Positions 29,764 through 38,585 are shown, counted from the stretch's first letter. The stretch is 64,000 nucleotides of DNA from G963665925 sp963678925 (GCA_963678925.1 OY787533.1:2170001-2234000); one strand, 5' to 3'. Numbers and translations: made by a program. The notes: generated by a model from the sequence alone, not told the origin.

Positions 29764-30840
29764 ATGGCACTAAAGCGCGCAATGGATAAAAAATTAATGG
29801 AAACACTTAAAATGCTTGCTCCAGGAACCGTGCACAGAGAGGGGCTCAACAATATCCTCAATGCGCGTACCGGTGCGCTGATTGTTTTTGGCGATGACAG
29901 TGAATCTCTTAAAATTACCGATGGTGGCTTTGACATCGATAAGGACTATTCACCAACCCATTTGTATGAGCTTGCAAAAATGGATGGTGCTGTGGTGCTT
30001 TCGTCTGATGGCAAGCGAATTTTAAAGGCAAATACACAGCTCAACCCCGATTCGAGTATTGAAACCAAGGAGACGGGGACACGCCATAGGACAGCGGAGC
30101 GTGTTGCCAAGCAGACCGGACATCTTGTCGTGTCAATTTCACAGCGGCGCAATGTCATTACGATTTACAGGGGCGATGTGAAATACGTGTTCAGAGATAT
30201 CAACGTCCTGCTCACAAAAGCCAATCAGGCCATACAGACCCTTGAAAAGTACAGGAAATCCTTCGATGAAGCTGTCAAGGTACTTACGACACTTGAAATA
30301 GATGATCTTGTGACCTTGAACGATGTGTGTCTGTGCATGATGCGTGCAGAAATACTCCTAAGGGTTTCAACGGAAATTGAGCAGTATATTACCGAGCTTG
30401 GTCGTGAAGGTCGCCTGGTTTCCATGCAGATGGAGGAACTCTCGGGTCCTGTGGAGGGTGAACTGAAAAATATTATTGAGGATTATAAGAAGGAACAGCT
30501 GGAGACCGATGAGATATACCATAGTCTGTGGACCTACTCGTCAGAAGCGCTTCTTGACCCGATGAATATGGCAAAATCACTTGGATATCTTTCCAGTGCA
30601 GACCTTTTGGATGCGCCGGTGTTTACGAGAGGATACAGGATTCTTTCGAAAATTCCACGGCTGCCTTCCAATGTCATATATAATATTATCCTGCACTTCG
30701 ATGACTTTCAGGATATTTTGGTCGCAACCAACGACGAACTTGATGAAGTTGAGGGTGTGGGCATGGTCCGGGCAAGGAACATACGTGAGGGCCTCAGACG
30801 CATTAGCGAAAGAAGTCTCATTGACACACACCGGCCATGA
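29764..30840 (+). CDS. disA: DNA integrity scanning protein DisA (diadenylate cyclase)
   Basis: A 358-aa protein. The DAC domain carries MDGAVVLSSDG and the RHRTAER motif, both needed for c-di-AMP synthesis. A helical linker follows, then a helix-hairpin-helix DNA-binding tail (EVEGVGMVRARNI). It makes c-di-AMP while scanning DNA and is inhibited by branched structures. RadA is a known DisA partner in Bacillus, and the genes are adjacent here. The ribosome site GGGAGGT lies inside the end of radA. Confidence 0.96.
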   Translation: MALKRAMDKKLMETLKMLAPGTVHREGLNNILNARTGALIVFGDDSESLKITDGGFDIDKDYSPTHLYELAKMDGAVVLSSDGKRILKANTQLNPDSSIETKETGTRHRTAERVAKQTGHLVVSISQRRNVITIYRGDVKYVFRDINVLLTKANQAIQTLEKYRKSFDEAVKVLTTLEIDDLVTLNDVCLCMMRAEILLRVSTEIEQYITELGREGRLVSMQMEELSGPVEGELKNIIEDYKKEQLETDEIYHSLWTYSSEALLDPMNMAKSLGYLSSADLLDAPVFTRGYRILSKIPRLPSNVIYNIILHFDDFQDILVATNDELDEVEGVGMVRARNIREGLRRISERSLIDTHRP

Positions 30841-30868
30841 CAGTAGAAAAGTAAAACCATTGAAAATG

Positions 30869-30908
30869 AAAAGAAGCTTCCGGCAAAATGCCGAAAGCTT
30901 CTTTTTTT
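30869..30908. terminator. Bidirectional terminator between disA and amt
   Basis: GAAGCTTCCGGCA and TGCCGAAAGCTTC form a long stem. AAAA runs precede it and TTTTTTT follows, so it can stop both the disA and the opposing amt transcripts. Confidence 0.9.
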
Positions 30909-30951
30909 ATCAGTCAATCAGACAAGCGCGCGCAATGCCTGATGCTGAAAG

Positions 30952-32166
30952 CTAGAATATATAAGCGTTTTCTCCGTGAAGTGTTTCATCAAGTCCGTCA
31001 GTCTGCTCTTTTTCATTGACACGAACAGGTGTGATCTTGTCAATAATCAGTAGCAGTGCGTAAGAGATGATGAAAGCGTAAACGCTTGCGAAGATAACTG
31101 CGCCCACTTCTACCATGAAGAAATGCGTGCCGCCGTGGATAAGGCCATCTGCGCCGGATGGGTTGATGCTTGTTGTACCCAGAATTGCCAGAAGGATTAC
31201 GCCTGTAATACCGCCGACACCGTGTACGCCCCAAACGTCTAGGGCATCATCCCACTGAAGCTTGTTTTTCAGTTCTACAGCGTAGAAGCATACAATGCCG
31301 GCTACGATACCGATAAGTGCTGCTTCTTTAGGTCCAACAAAGCCTGCTGCTGGTGTGATTGTTGCAAGACCTGCAACCGCGCCAGTCAGGAAGCCGATAA
31401 ACTTAGGTTTGCCAGTGTGTTTCCATTCAATGAGCAGCCAAACGATCGATGCGAATGACGCTGCGATGTCTGTGTTTAGAAAAGCAGTTGCTGTGATTGC
31501 GTCAACACGCAGCTCACTGCCTGCGTTAAATCCGTACCATCCGAACCAGAGAAGCGCTGTACCAAGTGCGATAAGCGGAATACTGTGTGGTTCATGGCTC
31601 TTGACATAGCGTTTGCCTACAAAGAAGACAGAAGCCAGTGCCGCCATACCTGCAGTTGCATGTACGACAATACCGCCTGCAAAGTCAATTACGCCAAGCT
31701 GTGCCAGAATACCGCCGCCCCACACCATATGTGTGAATGGGAAGTATACAAGAAGCAGCCATGCGATTTGGAAAAGGACATAAGCCTTGAAGCGAACCCT
31801 TTCAGTAAAGGCACCCGTTATGAGGGCCGGCGTGATAACTGCAAACATCATCTGATACGCTACGAAAACCAGTAATGGGATGTTATTGTCTGGGGATAGC
31901 GAATCCGTAATGCTCACGCCATTCAGGAAGGCCATGTCAAGATTGCCGATAACGCCGCCGATGTCACCGCTGAAGCAGAGTGAGTATCCTACAGCGTACC
32001 AAAGCATTGTTGTGATGCCAAGAGAAACGAAACTCTGCATCATAATCGTCAGTACGCCCTTGCGACCCACCAGGCCACCATAGAAAAATGCGAGACCAGG
32101 TGTCATAAGCATGACAAGGCTTGTCGCCACCAGCATAAAGCCAGTACTGCCAGTATCAAAATTCAT
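30952..32166 (-). CDS. amt: Ammonium transporter
   Basis: A 404-aa Amt/MEP/Rh channel with about 11 membrane spans. The twin-His pore residues appear in VVHATAGMAAL and VHGVGGITGV, and the conserved Asp is in GVIDFAGG. It imports ammonium. Start ATG at 32166 (minus strand) has GGAGG upstream. A good sigma-54 promoter precedes it, and a sigma-54 activator gene lies directly upstream. No PII (glnK) gene is adjacent, unlike most amt loci. Confidence 0.95.
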   Translation of the reverse strand: MNFDTGSTGFMLVATSLVMLMTPGLAFFYGGLVGRKGVLTIMMQSFVSLGITTMLWYAVGYSLCFSGDIGGVIGNLDMAFLNGVSITDSLSPDNNIPLLVFVAYQMMFAVITPALITGAFTERVRFKAYVLFQIAWLLLVYFPFTHMVWGGGILAQLGVIDFAGGIVVHATAGMAALASVFFVGKRYVKSHEPHSIPLIALGTALLWFGWYGFNAGSELRVDAITATAFLNTDIAASFASIVWLLIEWKHTGKPKFIGFLTGAVAGLATITPAAGFVGPKEAALIGIVAGIVCFYAVELKNKLQWDDALDVWGVHGVGGITGVILLAILGTTSINPSGADGLIHGGTHFFMVEVGAVIFASVYAFIISYALLLIIDKITPVRVNEKEQTDGLDETLHGENAYIF

Positions 32167-32213
32167 AATTTAACCTCCATAATTTCAAAATAGATAGACA
32201 CGGTTTATGAAAT

Positions 32214-32229
32214 AGCAAGTACCATGCCA
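32214..32229 (-). promoter_or_regulatory. Sigma-54 promoter of amt
   Basis: Read on the minus strand: TGGCAT-GGTAC-TTGCT. The GG at -24 and GC at -12 have the required 10-base spacing. It would start transcription near 32203, giving a leader of about 37 nt. Confidence 0.82.
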
Positions 32230-32273
32230 ATTATGAAAACGTTTATTTCAGTGTATTCGTGGTAAAAGTGCGC

Positions 32274-32317
32274 AAAAAAAGCGTGCCAGATCTGTCACAC
32301 TGTGACAAAACTGGCAC
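32274..32317 (-). terminator. Terminator of the response regulator gene, possibly also the amt enhancer site
   Basis: A strictly symmetric element: GTGCCAG, 3 nt, TGTCACA, C, TGTGACA, 3 nt, CTGGCAC, centred at 32300. On the minus strand a run of seven T follows, as for a terminator of the upstream regulator gene. The centre is about 97 bp before the predicted amt start, a usual place for a sigma-54 activator site. Confidence 0.75.
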
Positions 32318-32327
32318 ACTTGGTGTC

Positions 32328-33650
32328 TCAGTTCTTAATATTGAATTTGTTGAGCTTGCGGTGCAGCGAACGACGGCTGATACCCAGTTTTTCAGCAGCA
32401 TGGGTAATGTTGCCGCCCGTTTCGGTTAGTGCAGCACGGATGAGCTGTTCTTCAGTATTCTCAACGTTTTTGCTCAACTGTCCACTTGACTGCACTTCGG
32501 CAGTCATGATTTTATCGGGGATGTCCTCAAGGGTGATGATATCCCCGTCGCTGAAAACCATGAGTCGTTCAATGATGTTTTCGAGTTCTCGAACATTACC
32601 GGGCCAGCTGTAGTTAAGAAGAGCATCAAGCGCTTCCTTTGAAAGCTGTTTCTCAGGTGAGGCCGTACTGTTCTTAATGAAATTATCAATAAGCTCCCGC
32701 AGGTCTTCCTTTCTTTCTCGAAGAGGTGGTACGGAAAGTGGGATGACATTCAGGCGATAATAGAGGTCTTCTCTGAATTCGCCACTTTTCACCAGCTGAT
32801 CAAGGTCTTTGTTGGTAGCTGTTATGATTCGAACATCAAGCGGGATCGTCTGCGTTCCGCCAAGGCGTTCCAATTCCTTCTGCTGAATGATTCTAAGCAG
32901 CTTGAGCTGGATCAGAGGAGAGACATCACCGATTTCATCTAGAAAAATCGTGCCGCCATTTGCGAGTTCAAATCGGCCCAGCTTTTTAGTGTAGGCACCC
33001 GTAAAGGCCCCTTTTTCGTATCCGAAGAGCTCGCTTTCAAGGAGCGTTTCCGGGAGTGCAGAGCAGTTGACCTTGATAAAAGGCATTTGGCTACGTGGGC
33101 TGTTCTCATGAATGGTGCGTGCAACAAGCTCCTTGCCTACGCCAGTCTCGCCGTGGATATATACCGTTGAGCTGGACTGGGCGACCTTTTGAATCATGTT
33201 GAGAAGCTGCTTCATAGCGTCACTCTGGCAAACAAGAAGGGATTCCGGCTTGAGTGGCTCATCATCCTGACAGGCGGAATGGTTAAGAATCATTTCCGTT
33301 TTTCGAATGGAGTCGAGAACATCGTCAATATTGAAGGGCTTTCGAATGTAATCCTGCGCGCCCATCTTAAGCGCGTCTATAGCGGTTTCTACACTTGCAA
33401 AAGCGGTCATAAGATGTACCTTGATACAGGAATCGTAGGCGATAATGTGCTTGAAGAGCTCCAGACCATCCATGTCCGGCATGCGAATATCTGTAAGGAC
33501 GATATCTACGGGATGATGCTCTACAAGACGCAGAGCTTCCCTGCCGTCTGACGCGGTGAGTGTCATGTAGCCTTCACGGCTCAGCACACGTTCGAGTAGA
33601 TTGAGAATGTTTTTTTCATCGTCCACAATGAGAATCATAGGCTTATTCAT
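32328..33650 (-). CDS. Sigma-54-dependent response regulator (NtrC/ZraR type)
   Basis: A 440-aa protein. The receiver domain has acidic pocket D10/D11 and phospho-acceptor D54 (LTDIRMP). The AAA+ domain has GETGVGKE and the sigma-54 contact loop GAFTGA. A Fis-type helix-turn-helix ends the protein (ITHAAEKLGISRRSLHRKL). It activates sigma-54 promoters when phosphorylated. The likely target is amt, which follows on the same strand and has a sigma-54 promoter. Its partner is the histidine kinase gene 21 bp upstream. Confidence 0.94.
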   Translation of the reverse strand: MNKPMILIVDDEKNILNLLERVLSREGYMTLTASDGREALRLVEHHPVDIVLTDIRMPDMDGLELFKHIIAYDSCIKVHLMTAFASVETAIDALKMGAQDYIRKPFNIDDVLDSIRKTEMILNHSACQDDEPLKPESLLVCQSDAMKQLLNMIQKVAQSSSTVYIHGETGVGKELVARTIHENSPRSQMPFIKVNCSALPETLLESELFGYEKGAFTGAYTKKLGRFELANGGTIFLDEIGDVSPLIQLKLLRIIQQKELERLGGTQTIPLDVRIITATNKDLDQLVKSGEFREDLYYRLNVIPLSVPPLRERKEDLRELIDNFIKNSTASPEKQLSKEALDALLNYSWPGNVRELENIIERLMVFSDGDIITLEDIPDKIMTAEVQSSGQLSKNVENTEEQLIRAALTETGGNITHAAEKLGISRRSLHRKLNKFNIKN

Positions 33651-33671
33651 AAGAGGTCCTTCTTTCTGAAT

Positions 33672-35771
33672 CTATTCCACATCCGCAACCGGAAGTTTAA
33701 TGATAACTTGTGTACCTTGGCTTGAGCTGGTGATTTCCATGACACCATGGTGGTTTTCAATGATTCTGGAGCATATGGAAAGTCCCAGTCCTGAACCGCC
33801 TTCACGTGTTGTGTAGAAGGGCCTGAAAATCTTCTTGAGGTCTTCAGGGGGAATGCCGTCGCCTTCGTCGGCAATGTATATTTCCATGGTGCTGTTGATT
33901 TCACTGTACATGGTAACCAGTTCAATACGGCCGCCCCTCGGCATGGACTGAACGGCGTTCAAAATCAGGTTGATAAAAACCTGTTTGATCTGCTCATAGT
34001 CCACTTGAACGAGGTCTTTTTTTGAAAATCTATGTCTGAGCTGAATGTTTTTGACCTGCTCGTCTTGGGCAATGAGCTTGAGCGTGTCTTCAATGATGGT
34101 ATTGATATGACAGGGCCTGAGCCTTGGCGCATTTGGCCGGGCGAAGGTCAGGAACCTTTCAATGATATGGTCCAGTCTGTCGACTTCTGCAAGTATGATT
34201 TCAACATCCGGACCAGAGGGGTGGTCCTTGGGTAAATCACTTTGAATCAGCTGTGTATAGCCCCTGATTGCGGCAAGGGGATTTCGGATTTCATGGGCAA
34301 CGCCCGCCGAAAGCTCACCAAGCTCTGAAAGCTTTTTAGCACGAAGAATGCTCTCCTCGAAGTTTCTCTTTGCATCGAGGGGATTGAGTAGAACGGTCAT
34401 ACCGATGAAATGGTCGTGACTGTCCTGTTGCAGGAGGACGCTGTAAACAAGTGTCATAGCCTCTCCACTAGGGAAGTGAAGTGGACATACTGCGTCGTGA
34501 AGTCGCTCATGGCTATGGAAGATGTTCTTTACCGACTTGAAGAAAGGATTCAGATAGGAGGTGTCCCAATCAGAAATCGTTTTCCCTATTGGCGTGCTGT
34601 CGCGCAGACTCAGAACATCCAGTGCGTAGTCGTTGATGGAGGTGATGGTGCCCTCCTGATCTATGGTTATGATGCCGCTGGGCATGCCTTCTATAAGTTC
34701 GTCTATGCTGTTTCTGATCAAATCGATATGGGCGGCTTCGCCTGATTTTTCAAGAACACGCTGCATCATGAAGTTAAGGTCTTCAAGAAGCAGGTCGAAA
34801 GAGTCTGCAAGTGCTTTGACCTCATCGCTGACAATGACATCCGAAGCGAAATGCTGGTTTTTGACCATGAGTGCACTGGCCTTTTCCATCAGCAGACGTA
34901 TGGGTTGGGTGACATGTCTTGAAATCACTGCCGATAGCACATAGAAAAAGAGCAGAAATCCGATGACTACATAGAAGAAGTACTTCTCAATATCCTTTTT
35001 AACGCTGAGCGCGTCGTTGAGATCCTGGGAGATGGTCAGTATCCACTGCTCTGACTGTGTTATATATTGGGGCAGGGGAGATGCGGCGAAAAGATAAGTC
35101 CTGCCCCCCACGATTCTCTGGGATATGCCAGAGACCTCATTGCTGTTCATATCCGGTCTGAGCCTGCCCAAATACGCGTAGCCTGTGTTGCCGACCTGGA
35201 CACCGCTGACAATTTCATCTACGGCGTCGAAGTTCATGACCTCCACAATGGCTCCTTCAAAGGCGCCATTCTTGCTGAAGAGTGGTTCGCTGAAGTAGAG
35301 AAACCTCTTCCTGTTGATTTCTCGAATGTCAGATCTGTAGGTCATGTTTTGAAGAAAGGCATCCGTATGACGCAAAACGTCATCTTCAAGTGCATGGGAA
35401 AGCGTTCCGGAACTCAGGAGAATATTGCCTTCTGTGTCAAGAATCAGAACGGCGTCGTAAGCCTGATAGGCTTGAATCATACTATTCAAATAGTTGAGCC
35501 GTGCCGATTCTGTGACCTCATCCATGGTGAAGATTCTCGATTGGGCCAGTACTTTGGCATCGGCGGTTCTTTCGAAAATAAAGCGTTCAATTTTATTAGC
35601 GGTGAGTGAGGCCAGGGTAAGCAGCTCTTTCTCCTTGCTGGTCCGTGCATTGTCTATCGTGTTCTGATAGAAAATAACACCCAGAGCAATACTCAGCAGT
35701 GTGGAAATGAGCATGAGCATCATCATAATTTTAGTTTGCAGCGAAGAACTGCGCATGCGTCGTGTTATCAT
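33672..35771 (-). CDS. Membrane sensor histidine kinase
   Basis: A 699-aa protein: membrane span at about 14-36, a Cache-like extracytoplasmic domain (about 40-265), a second span (about 268-290), HAMP, a PAS-like domain (about 360-470), HisKA with phospho-His in AGVAHEIRNPLAAIRGY, and HATPase with the GSGLGLSI G-box. The external Cache domain suggests sensing of a small extracellular ligand, unlike soluble NtrB. It is paired with the sigma-54 regulator gene downstream. The start has AGGAGGC upstream. Confidence 0.93.
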   Translation of the reverse strand: MITRRMRSSSLQTKIMMMLMLISTLLSIALGVIFYQNTIDNARTSKEKELLTLASLTANKIERFIFERTADAKVLAQSRIFTMDEVTESARLNYLNSMIQAYQAYDAVLILDTEGNILLSSGTLSHALEDDVLRHTDAFLQNMTYRSDIREINRKRFLYFSEPLFSKNGAFEGAIVEVMNFDAVDEIVSGVQVGNTGYAYLGRLRPDMNSNEVSGISQRIVGGRTYLFAASPLPQYITQSEQWILTISQDLNDALSVKKDIEKYFFYVVIGFLLFFYVLSAVISRHVTQPIRLLMEKASALMVKNQHFASDVIVSDEVKALADSFDLLLEDLNFMMQRVLEKSGEAAHIDLIRNSIDELIEGMPSGIITIDQEGTITSINDYALDVLSLRDSTPIGKTISDWDTSYLNPFFKSVKNIFHSHERLHDAVCPLHFPSGEAMTLVYSVLLQQDSHDHFIGMTVLLNPLDAKRNFEESILRAKKLSELGELSAGVAHEIRNPLAAIRGYTQLIQSDLPKDHPSGPDVEIILAEVDRLDHIIERFLTFARPNAPRLRPCHINTIIEDTLKLIAQDEQVKNIQLRHRFSKKDLVQVDYEQIKQVFINLILNAVQSMPRGGRIELVTMYSEINSTMEIYIADEGDGIPPEDLKKIFRPFYTTREGGSGLGLSICSRIIENHHGVMEITSSSQGTQVIIKLPVADVE

Positions 35772-35842
35772 GTCGGGCCTCCTTTCGTATTTATTATATG
35801 CCTAAGACCATAGGATACAAGAAAAAATTGATTTTGGACATA

Positions 35843-35878
35843 AGAAAAGACTGCAGACTCAGAGGAGTCAATGCAGTC
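35843..35878 (-). terminator. Terminator of the small Cys-containing gene
   Basis: GACTGCA at 35849-35855 pairs with TGCAGTC at 35872-35878, with ACTC/GAGT pairing inside. On the minus strand TTTT follows. It lies between the 131-aa gene and the histidine kinase gene. Confidence 0.7.
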
Positions 35879-35896
35879 CAGCTTTGCACGTTCGGG

Positions 35897-36292
35897 TTAA
35901 TATAGATTGTATTTTCCCAGCGTCTGAATACGGTCGTATTCCTTTAAAAACACATCATACAGATTCACATCAGCTTTATTGCACATTGCTGCCAGATAAA
36001 ACATCAGGTTTCCTATTTCAGACTCGATTTTCTCTCTGCAAACCGGACACAGGTCGCCAGAAAGTTCAGTCAGACAGTGCTCTTTCAACTGGTCGTAGTC
36101 AGCGTCTTCCGGGATGTCGTGTGAGCAGTTGGACAACTCCAGACACCCACAGCTTGTGATCGATTTTGCGACCGCCCTGTTAACCTTAGATGACGCCTCA
36201 GAAAACTTTGTGATGATATCGAGCAGGCTGACATGACGGATTAAGACTTCGTCGACACTATTTTGAAATTGGTCAATAATTAAATCCTTCAT
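35897..36292 (-). CDS. Conserved small protein with Cys pairs and a MazG-like tail
   Basis: A 131-aa soluble protein. It has SCGCLEL, SNCSH and a CPVC pair (residues about 87-90) that could bind metal. The C-terminal EIGNLMFYLAAMCNKADVNLYDVFLKEY resembles the EELGD-LFYL pattern of MazG-type nucleotide pyrophosphohydrolases, but key acidic motifs are not clear. Similar proteins, as I recall, sit between disA and carD in other Clostridia. No function can be assigned. It has its own terminator, and GGGAGGA precedes the start. Confidence 0.75.
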   Translation of the reverse strand: MKDLIIDQFQNSVDEVLIRHVSLLDIITKFSEASSKVNRAVAKSITSCGCLELSNCSHDIPEDADYDQLKEHCLTELSGDLCPVCREKIESEIGNLMFYLAAMCNKADVNLYDVFLKEYDRIQTLGKYNLY

Positions 36293-36516
36293 GAAAATTC
36301 CTCCCTTAATATGGGTTGTCGCCTAACTTATTTTATCACAATACTCTGAATATTTGAAGGTGGTAAATCGTGTGTATGCAGAGCTGTGGAAGTAATTGAA
36401 AAGTACGAAATAATTCAAATATCAGACTTTGTTAAGTTTACGTGAATTAAATTTTAACGTGTGCAGGATACAGTATTGACAGTGAGTATTTGGCTGTGAT
36501 AAACTATTTGATTAAT

Positions 36517-36546
36517 TTGACCATTCCTGTGTTTTTCTGTTATAAT
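36517..36546 (+). promoter_or_regulatory. carD promoter
   Basis: TTGACC at 36517-36522 and TATAAT at 36541-36546 with 18-bp spacing, about 35 bp before the carD start. The 288-bp gap 36293-36580 otherwise shows only AT-rich sequence, with another weaker TTGACA at 36476. Confidence 0.75.
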
Positions 36547-36580
36547 AGATATACATTAGTTGACATAGGGAGGGAAAGTC

Positions 36581-37060
36581 ATGTTTCAAATAGGCGATAA
36601 GGTTGTCTATCCGATGCATGGAGCAGGCATCATTGAGGGCGTTGAGGAAAAAGAAATACTAGGTGAGACTAGAAAGTATTATGTACTCAGACTTCCGCTT
36701 AAGAACATGAAGGTTCTGCTTCCGGTGGATAATATCGATCAATTGGGTCTTCGAAATATTATTTCAGAGGATCAGGTAAAAGGCGTTTTTGGTGTGCTTG
36801 AGGAAGACTTGTCTTCTATGCCTCAGAACTGGAACAGAAGATATCGTTCCAACATGGAGAAGGTTAAAAGCGGAGATATCTATGAAGTGGCAGATGTTGT
36901 TAGAAATCTGATGCTGATGGATCGTGAAAAAGGCCTTTCTACAGGTGAAAGAAAAATGCTGACAAATTCCAAGCAGATTTTGGTCAGTGAGCTTTGCCTT
37001 GCAAACGACAGTACGGAAAAAGAAATACTGAAGCTAATCGACGATGCACTGACACATTAA
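36581..37060 (+). CDS. carD: CarD-family transcription regulator
   Basis: A 159-aa protein. The N-terminal RNA-polymerase-interacting domain (FQIGDKVVYPMHGAGIIEGVEEKEILG) has the Tudor-like pattern of CarD/TRCF proteins; the C-terminal helical region (SGDIYEVADVVRNLM, KGLSTGERKML) is the DNA-contacting part. In mycobacteria, CarD stabilises open complexes, notably at rRNA promoters. It follows the disA region as in other Clostridia. An AGGGAGGG site lies upstream. Confidence 0.92.
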   Translation: MFQIGDKVVYPMHGAGIIEGVEEKEILGETRKYYVLRLPLKNMKVLLPVDNIDQLGLRNIISEDQVKGVFGVLEEDLSSMPQNWNRRYRSNMEKVKSGDIYEVADVVRNLMLMDREKGLSTGERKMLTNSKQILVSELCLANDSTEKEILKLIDDALTH

Positions 37061-37093
37061 CAGGTGTCCTGGCAATGTTGACAAGTGAACGAT

Positions 37094-37132
37094 ATGCCTT
37101 CTGAATGCACACTTGGTGCTTTTAGAAGGCAT
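37094..37132 (+). other. Hairpin downstream of carD
   Basis: ATGCCTTCT at 37094-37102 pairs with AGAAGGCAT at 37124-37132, with GCAC/GTGC pairing inside. No T run follows. It adjoins a GGCATTT-T-AAATGCC palindrome at 37128-37142 and the larger nested element. Confidence 0.7.
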
Positions 37133-37141
37133 TTTAAATGC

Positions 37142-37269
37142 CTCAGACGGGACCAAGCTCCGAAATTCCGCGTTGCTGGATCCAGTCTGCACCAGTCACG
37201 TACGGGTAAGTACGTTCCTTTCGCAGACCGGATCCGTGCCTTGACTTTCAAAACTTGGCCCCGTCTGAG
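37142..37269. repeat. Nested palindrome element (128 bp)
   Basis: Three inverted repeats share one axis. The outer is CTCAGACGGGACCAAG (37142-37157) with CTTGGCCCCGTCTGAG (37254-37269), one mismatch. The middle is GGATCCAGTCTGC (37178-37190) with GCAGACCGGATCC (37223-37235), one mismatch. The inner is ACGTAC (37198-37203) with GTACGT (37210-37215). GC content is clearly above the flanks. No gene, rRNA or known repeat is recognised. The short ORFs across it are repeat-driven and lack ribosome sites. Confidence 0.85.
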
Positions 37270-37308
37270 TTTGGTAAAAGCTCCGAAATTCCGCGTTGCT
37301 GGGTCCAG
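37155..37308. repeat. Direct repeat pair in the carD-PIN/TRAM gap
   Basis: A 31-bp sequence beginning AAGCTCCGAAATTCCGCG occurs at 37155-37185 and again at 37278-37308 with a single difference. Each copy ends in a CTGG-(A/G)T-CCAG palindrome. The first copy lies in the nested palindrome; the second is just outside it. The remaining gap to 37484 is AT-rich. Confidence 0.88.
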
Positions 37309-37484
37309 CCAGCAGGCAAGCATAATTAAAAAAAGATTAAAATACAGTTACGAGTGTTTCCTTTTAGTGCATTTTTATGTATAGTAGGTAGTGCCGATGG
37401 TTGAAAATTCCAAGAGTTGGACGATTTTCAAGATTTAAAAATGTGTATATCGGTATGTATATTAATAAGAAAGGAGGGAGACTT

Positions 37485-38585
37485 ATGATTAAAAGAGTGA
37501 TTCGCGGTGTGCTCGCCTTAGCTGGAGGATCAGCAGGTTTTGCTTTTGGCCTGTTTCTGGTTCAGGCACCGCAAATTCGACAATTGCTTGGAGAAGGCAG
37601 CAAATTTGGACTTATACCTTTTATCTTTCCGCTCATAGTGGGCATTATTATTGGAATTATCGTTTTTTTACTTGCACCCATGATTATGCGTGCAGGTATT
37701 CGTCTTGCCAAGCATACTGAACTCGAACTGGAAAAAATCCCGACAAGTCAGGTCATCATAGGAACAATCGGACTCATACCAGGTCTGATGATTGCCTATC
37801 TGGTGAGCGATCTGTACAAGATTATTCCAGTGCCATTTGTAAGTCAGGTTTTATCGGTTGTAACATATTTGTTTATGGCCTATTTGGGAATCAGCGTTGC
37901 GACACGCAACCTGTCTGACATGTCACGACTACCCGATATCTTCAAGAGACAGACGGAGGGACTGGGTAAGTCTGAGCCTTGCACCAAAAGTGGTGCAAAA
38001 CCTAAAATTTTGGATACCAGCGTAATCATCGATGGACGCATATCCGATATCAGCAAGACCGGTTTTGTGGAAGGCCCAATTGTCATCCCTGAGTTTGTAC
38101 TGGAGGAGCTGCGCCATATCGCAGATTCATCTGATGGACTTAAACGAAACAGAGGCCGTCGGGGTCTGGATATACTGAAGGTCATTCAGCAGGATCTGGA
38201 CGTGGAAGTTCAAATTACCGATGCAGACTTTGAAGATGTGGCGGAGGTAGATGTGAAGCTTCTAAAGCTTGCTCAGCGCATTGACGGTGTCGTTGTGACC
38301 AACGACTACAACCTGAACAAGGTTGCGGATCTGCAGGGCGTGCCCGTACTGAATATCAACGAGCTTGCTAATGCAGTCAAGCCAGTGGTGCTTCCAGGTG
38401 AGGAAATGGTCGTAACGGTAATCAAGGAAGGTAAGGAGTCCAATCAGGGCGTTGCCTATCTGGATGACGGAACCATGATTGTCGTTGAAGGCGGCAAGAA
38501 GTTTATCGGTCAGACAAAGCAGGTTATCGTAACAAGTGTTCTTCAGACTGCGGCAGGCAGAATGATATTTGCCAAGCCGGCATAG
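37485..38585 (+). CDS. PIN/TRAM-domain membrane protein (YacL-like)
   Basis: A 366-aa protein. Four membrane spans occupy about residues 8-145. A PIN-like nuclease domain follows with acidic residues in KILDTSVIIDGR, EELRHIAD, RGLDIL and VTNDYNLNK. A C-terminal TRAM domain (EEMVVTVIKEGKESNQGVAYLDDG) suggests RNA binding. Start ATG 37485 has AAGGAGGG at 37471-37478; the upstream in-frame start at 37401 lacks a ribosome site. Its substrate is unknown. Placement between carD and ispD is usual in Firmicutes. Confidence 0.92.
   Translation: MIKRVIRGVLALAGGSAGFAFGLFLVQAPQIRQLLGEGSKFGLIPFIFPLIVGIIIGIIVFLLAPMIMRAGIRLAKHTELELEKIPTSQVIIGTIGLIPGLMIAYLVSDLYKIIPVPFVSQVLSVVTYLFMAYLGISVATRNLSDMSRLPDIFKRQTEGLGKSEPCTKSGAKPKILDTSVIIDGRISDISKTGFVEGPIVIPEFVLEELRHIADSSDGLKRNRGRRGLDILKVIQQDLDVEVQITDADFEDVAEVDVKLLKLAQRIDGVVVTNDYNLNKVADLQGVPVLNINELANAVKPVVLPGEEMVVTVIKEGKESNQGVAYLDDGTMIVVEGGKKFIGQTKQVIVTSVLQTAAGRMIFAKPA

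Noticed and set aside
37142..37269. Integron attC site.
   Set aside because: The core GTTRRRY and its partner RYYYAAC were not found at the ends of the palindrome, and no integrase is near.
37057..37384. Short ORFs on both strands across the carD-PIN/TRAM gap with repeated PKFRVAGSS or LDPATRNFG segments.
   Set aside because: The repeated peptides come only from the 31-bp direct DNA repeat, there is no ribosome site, and the region is a nested palindrome.
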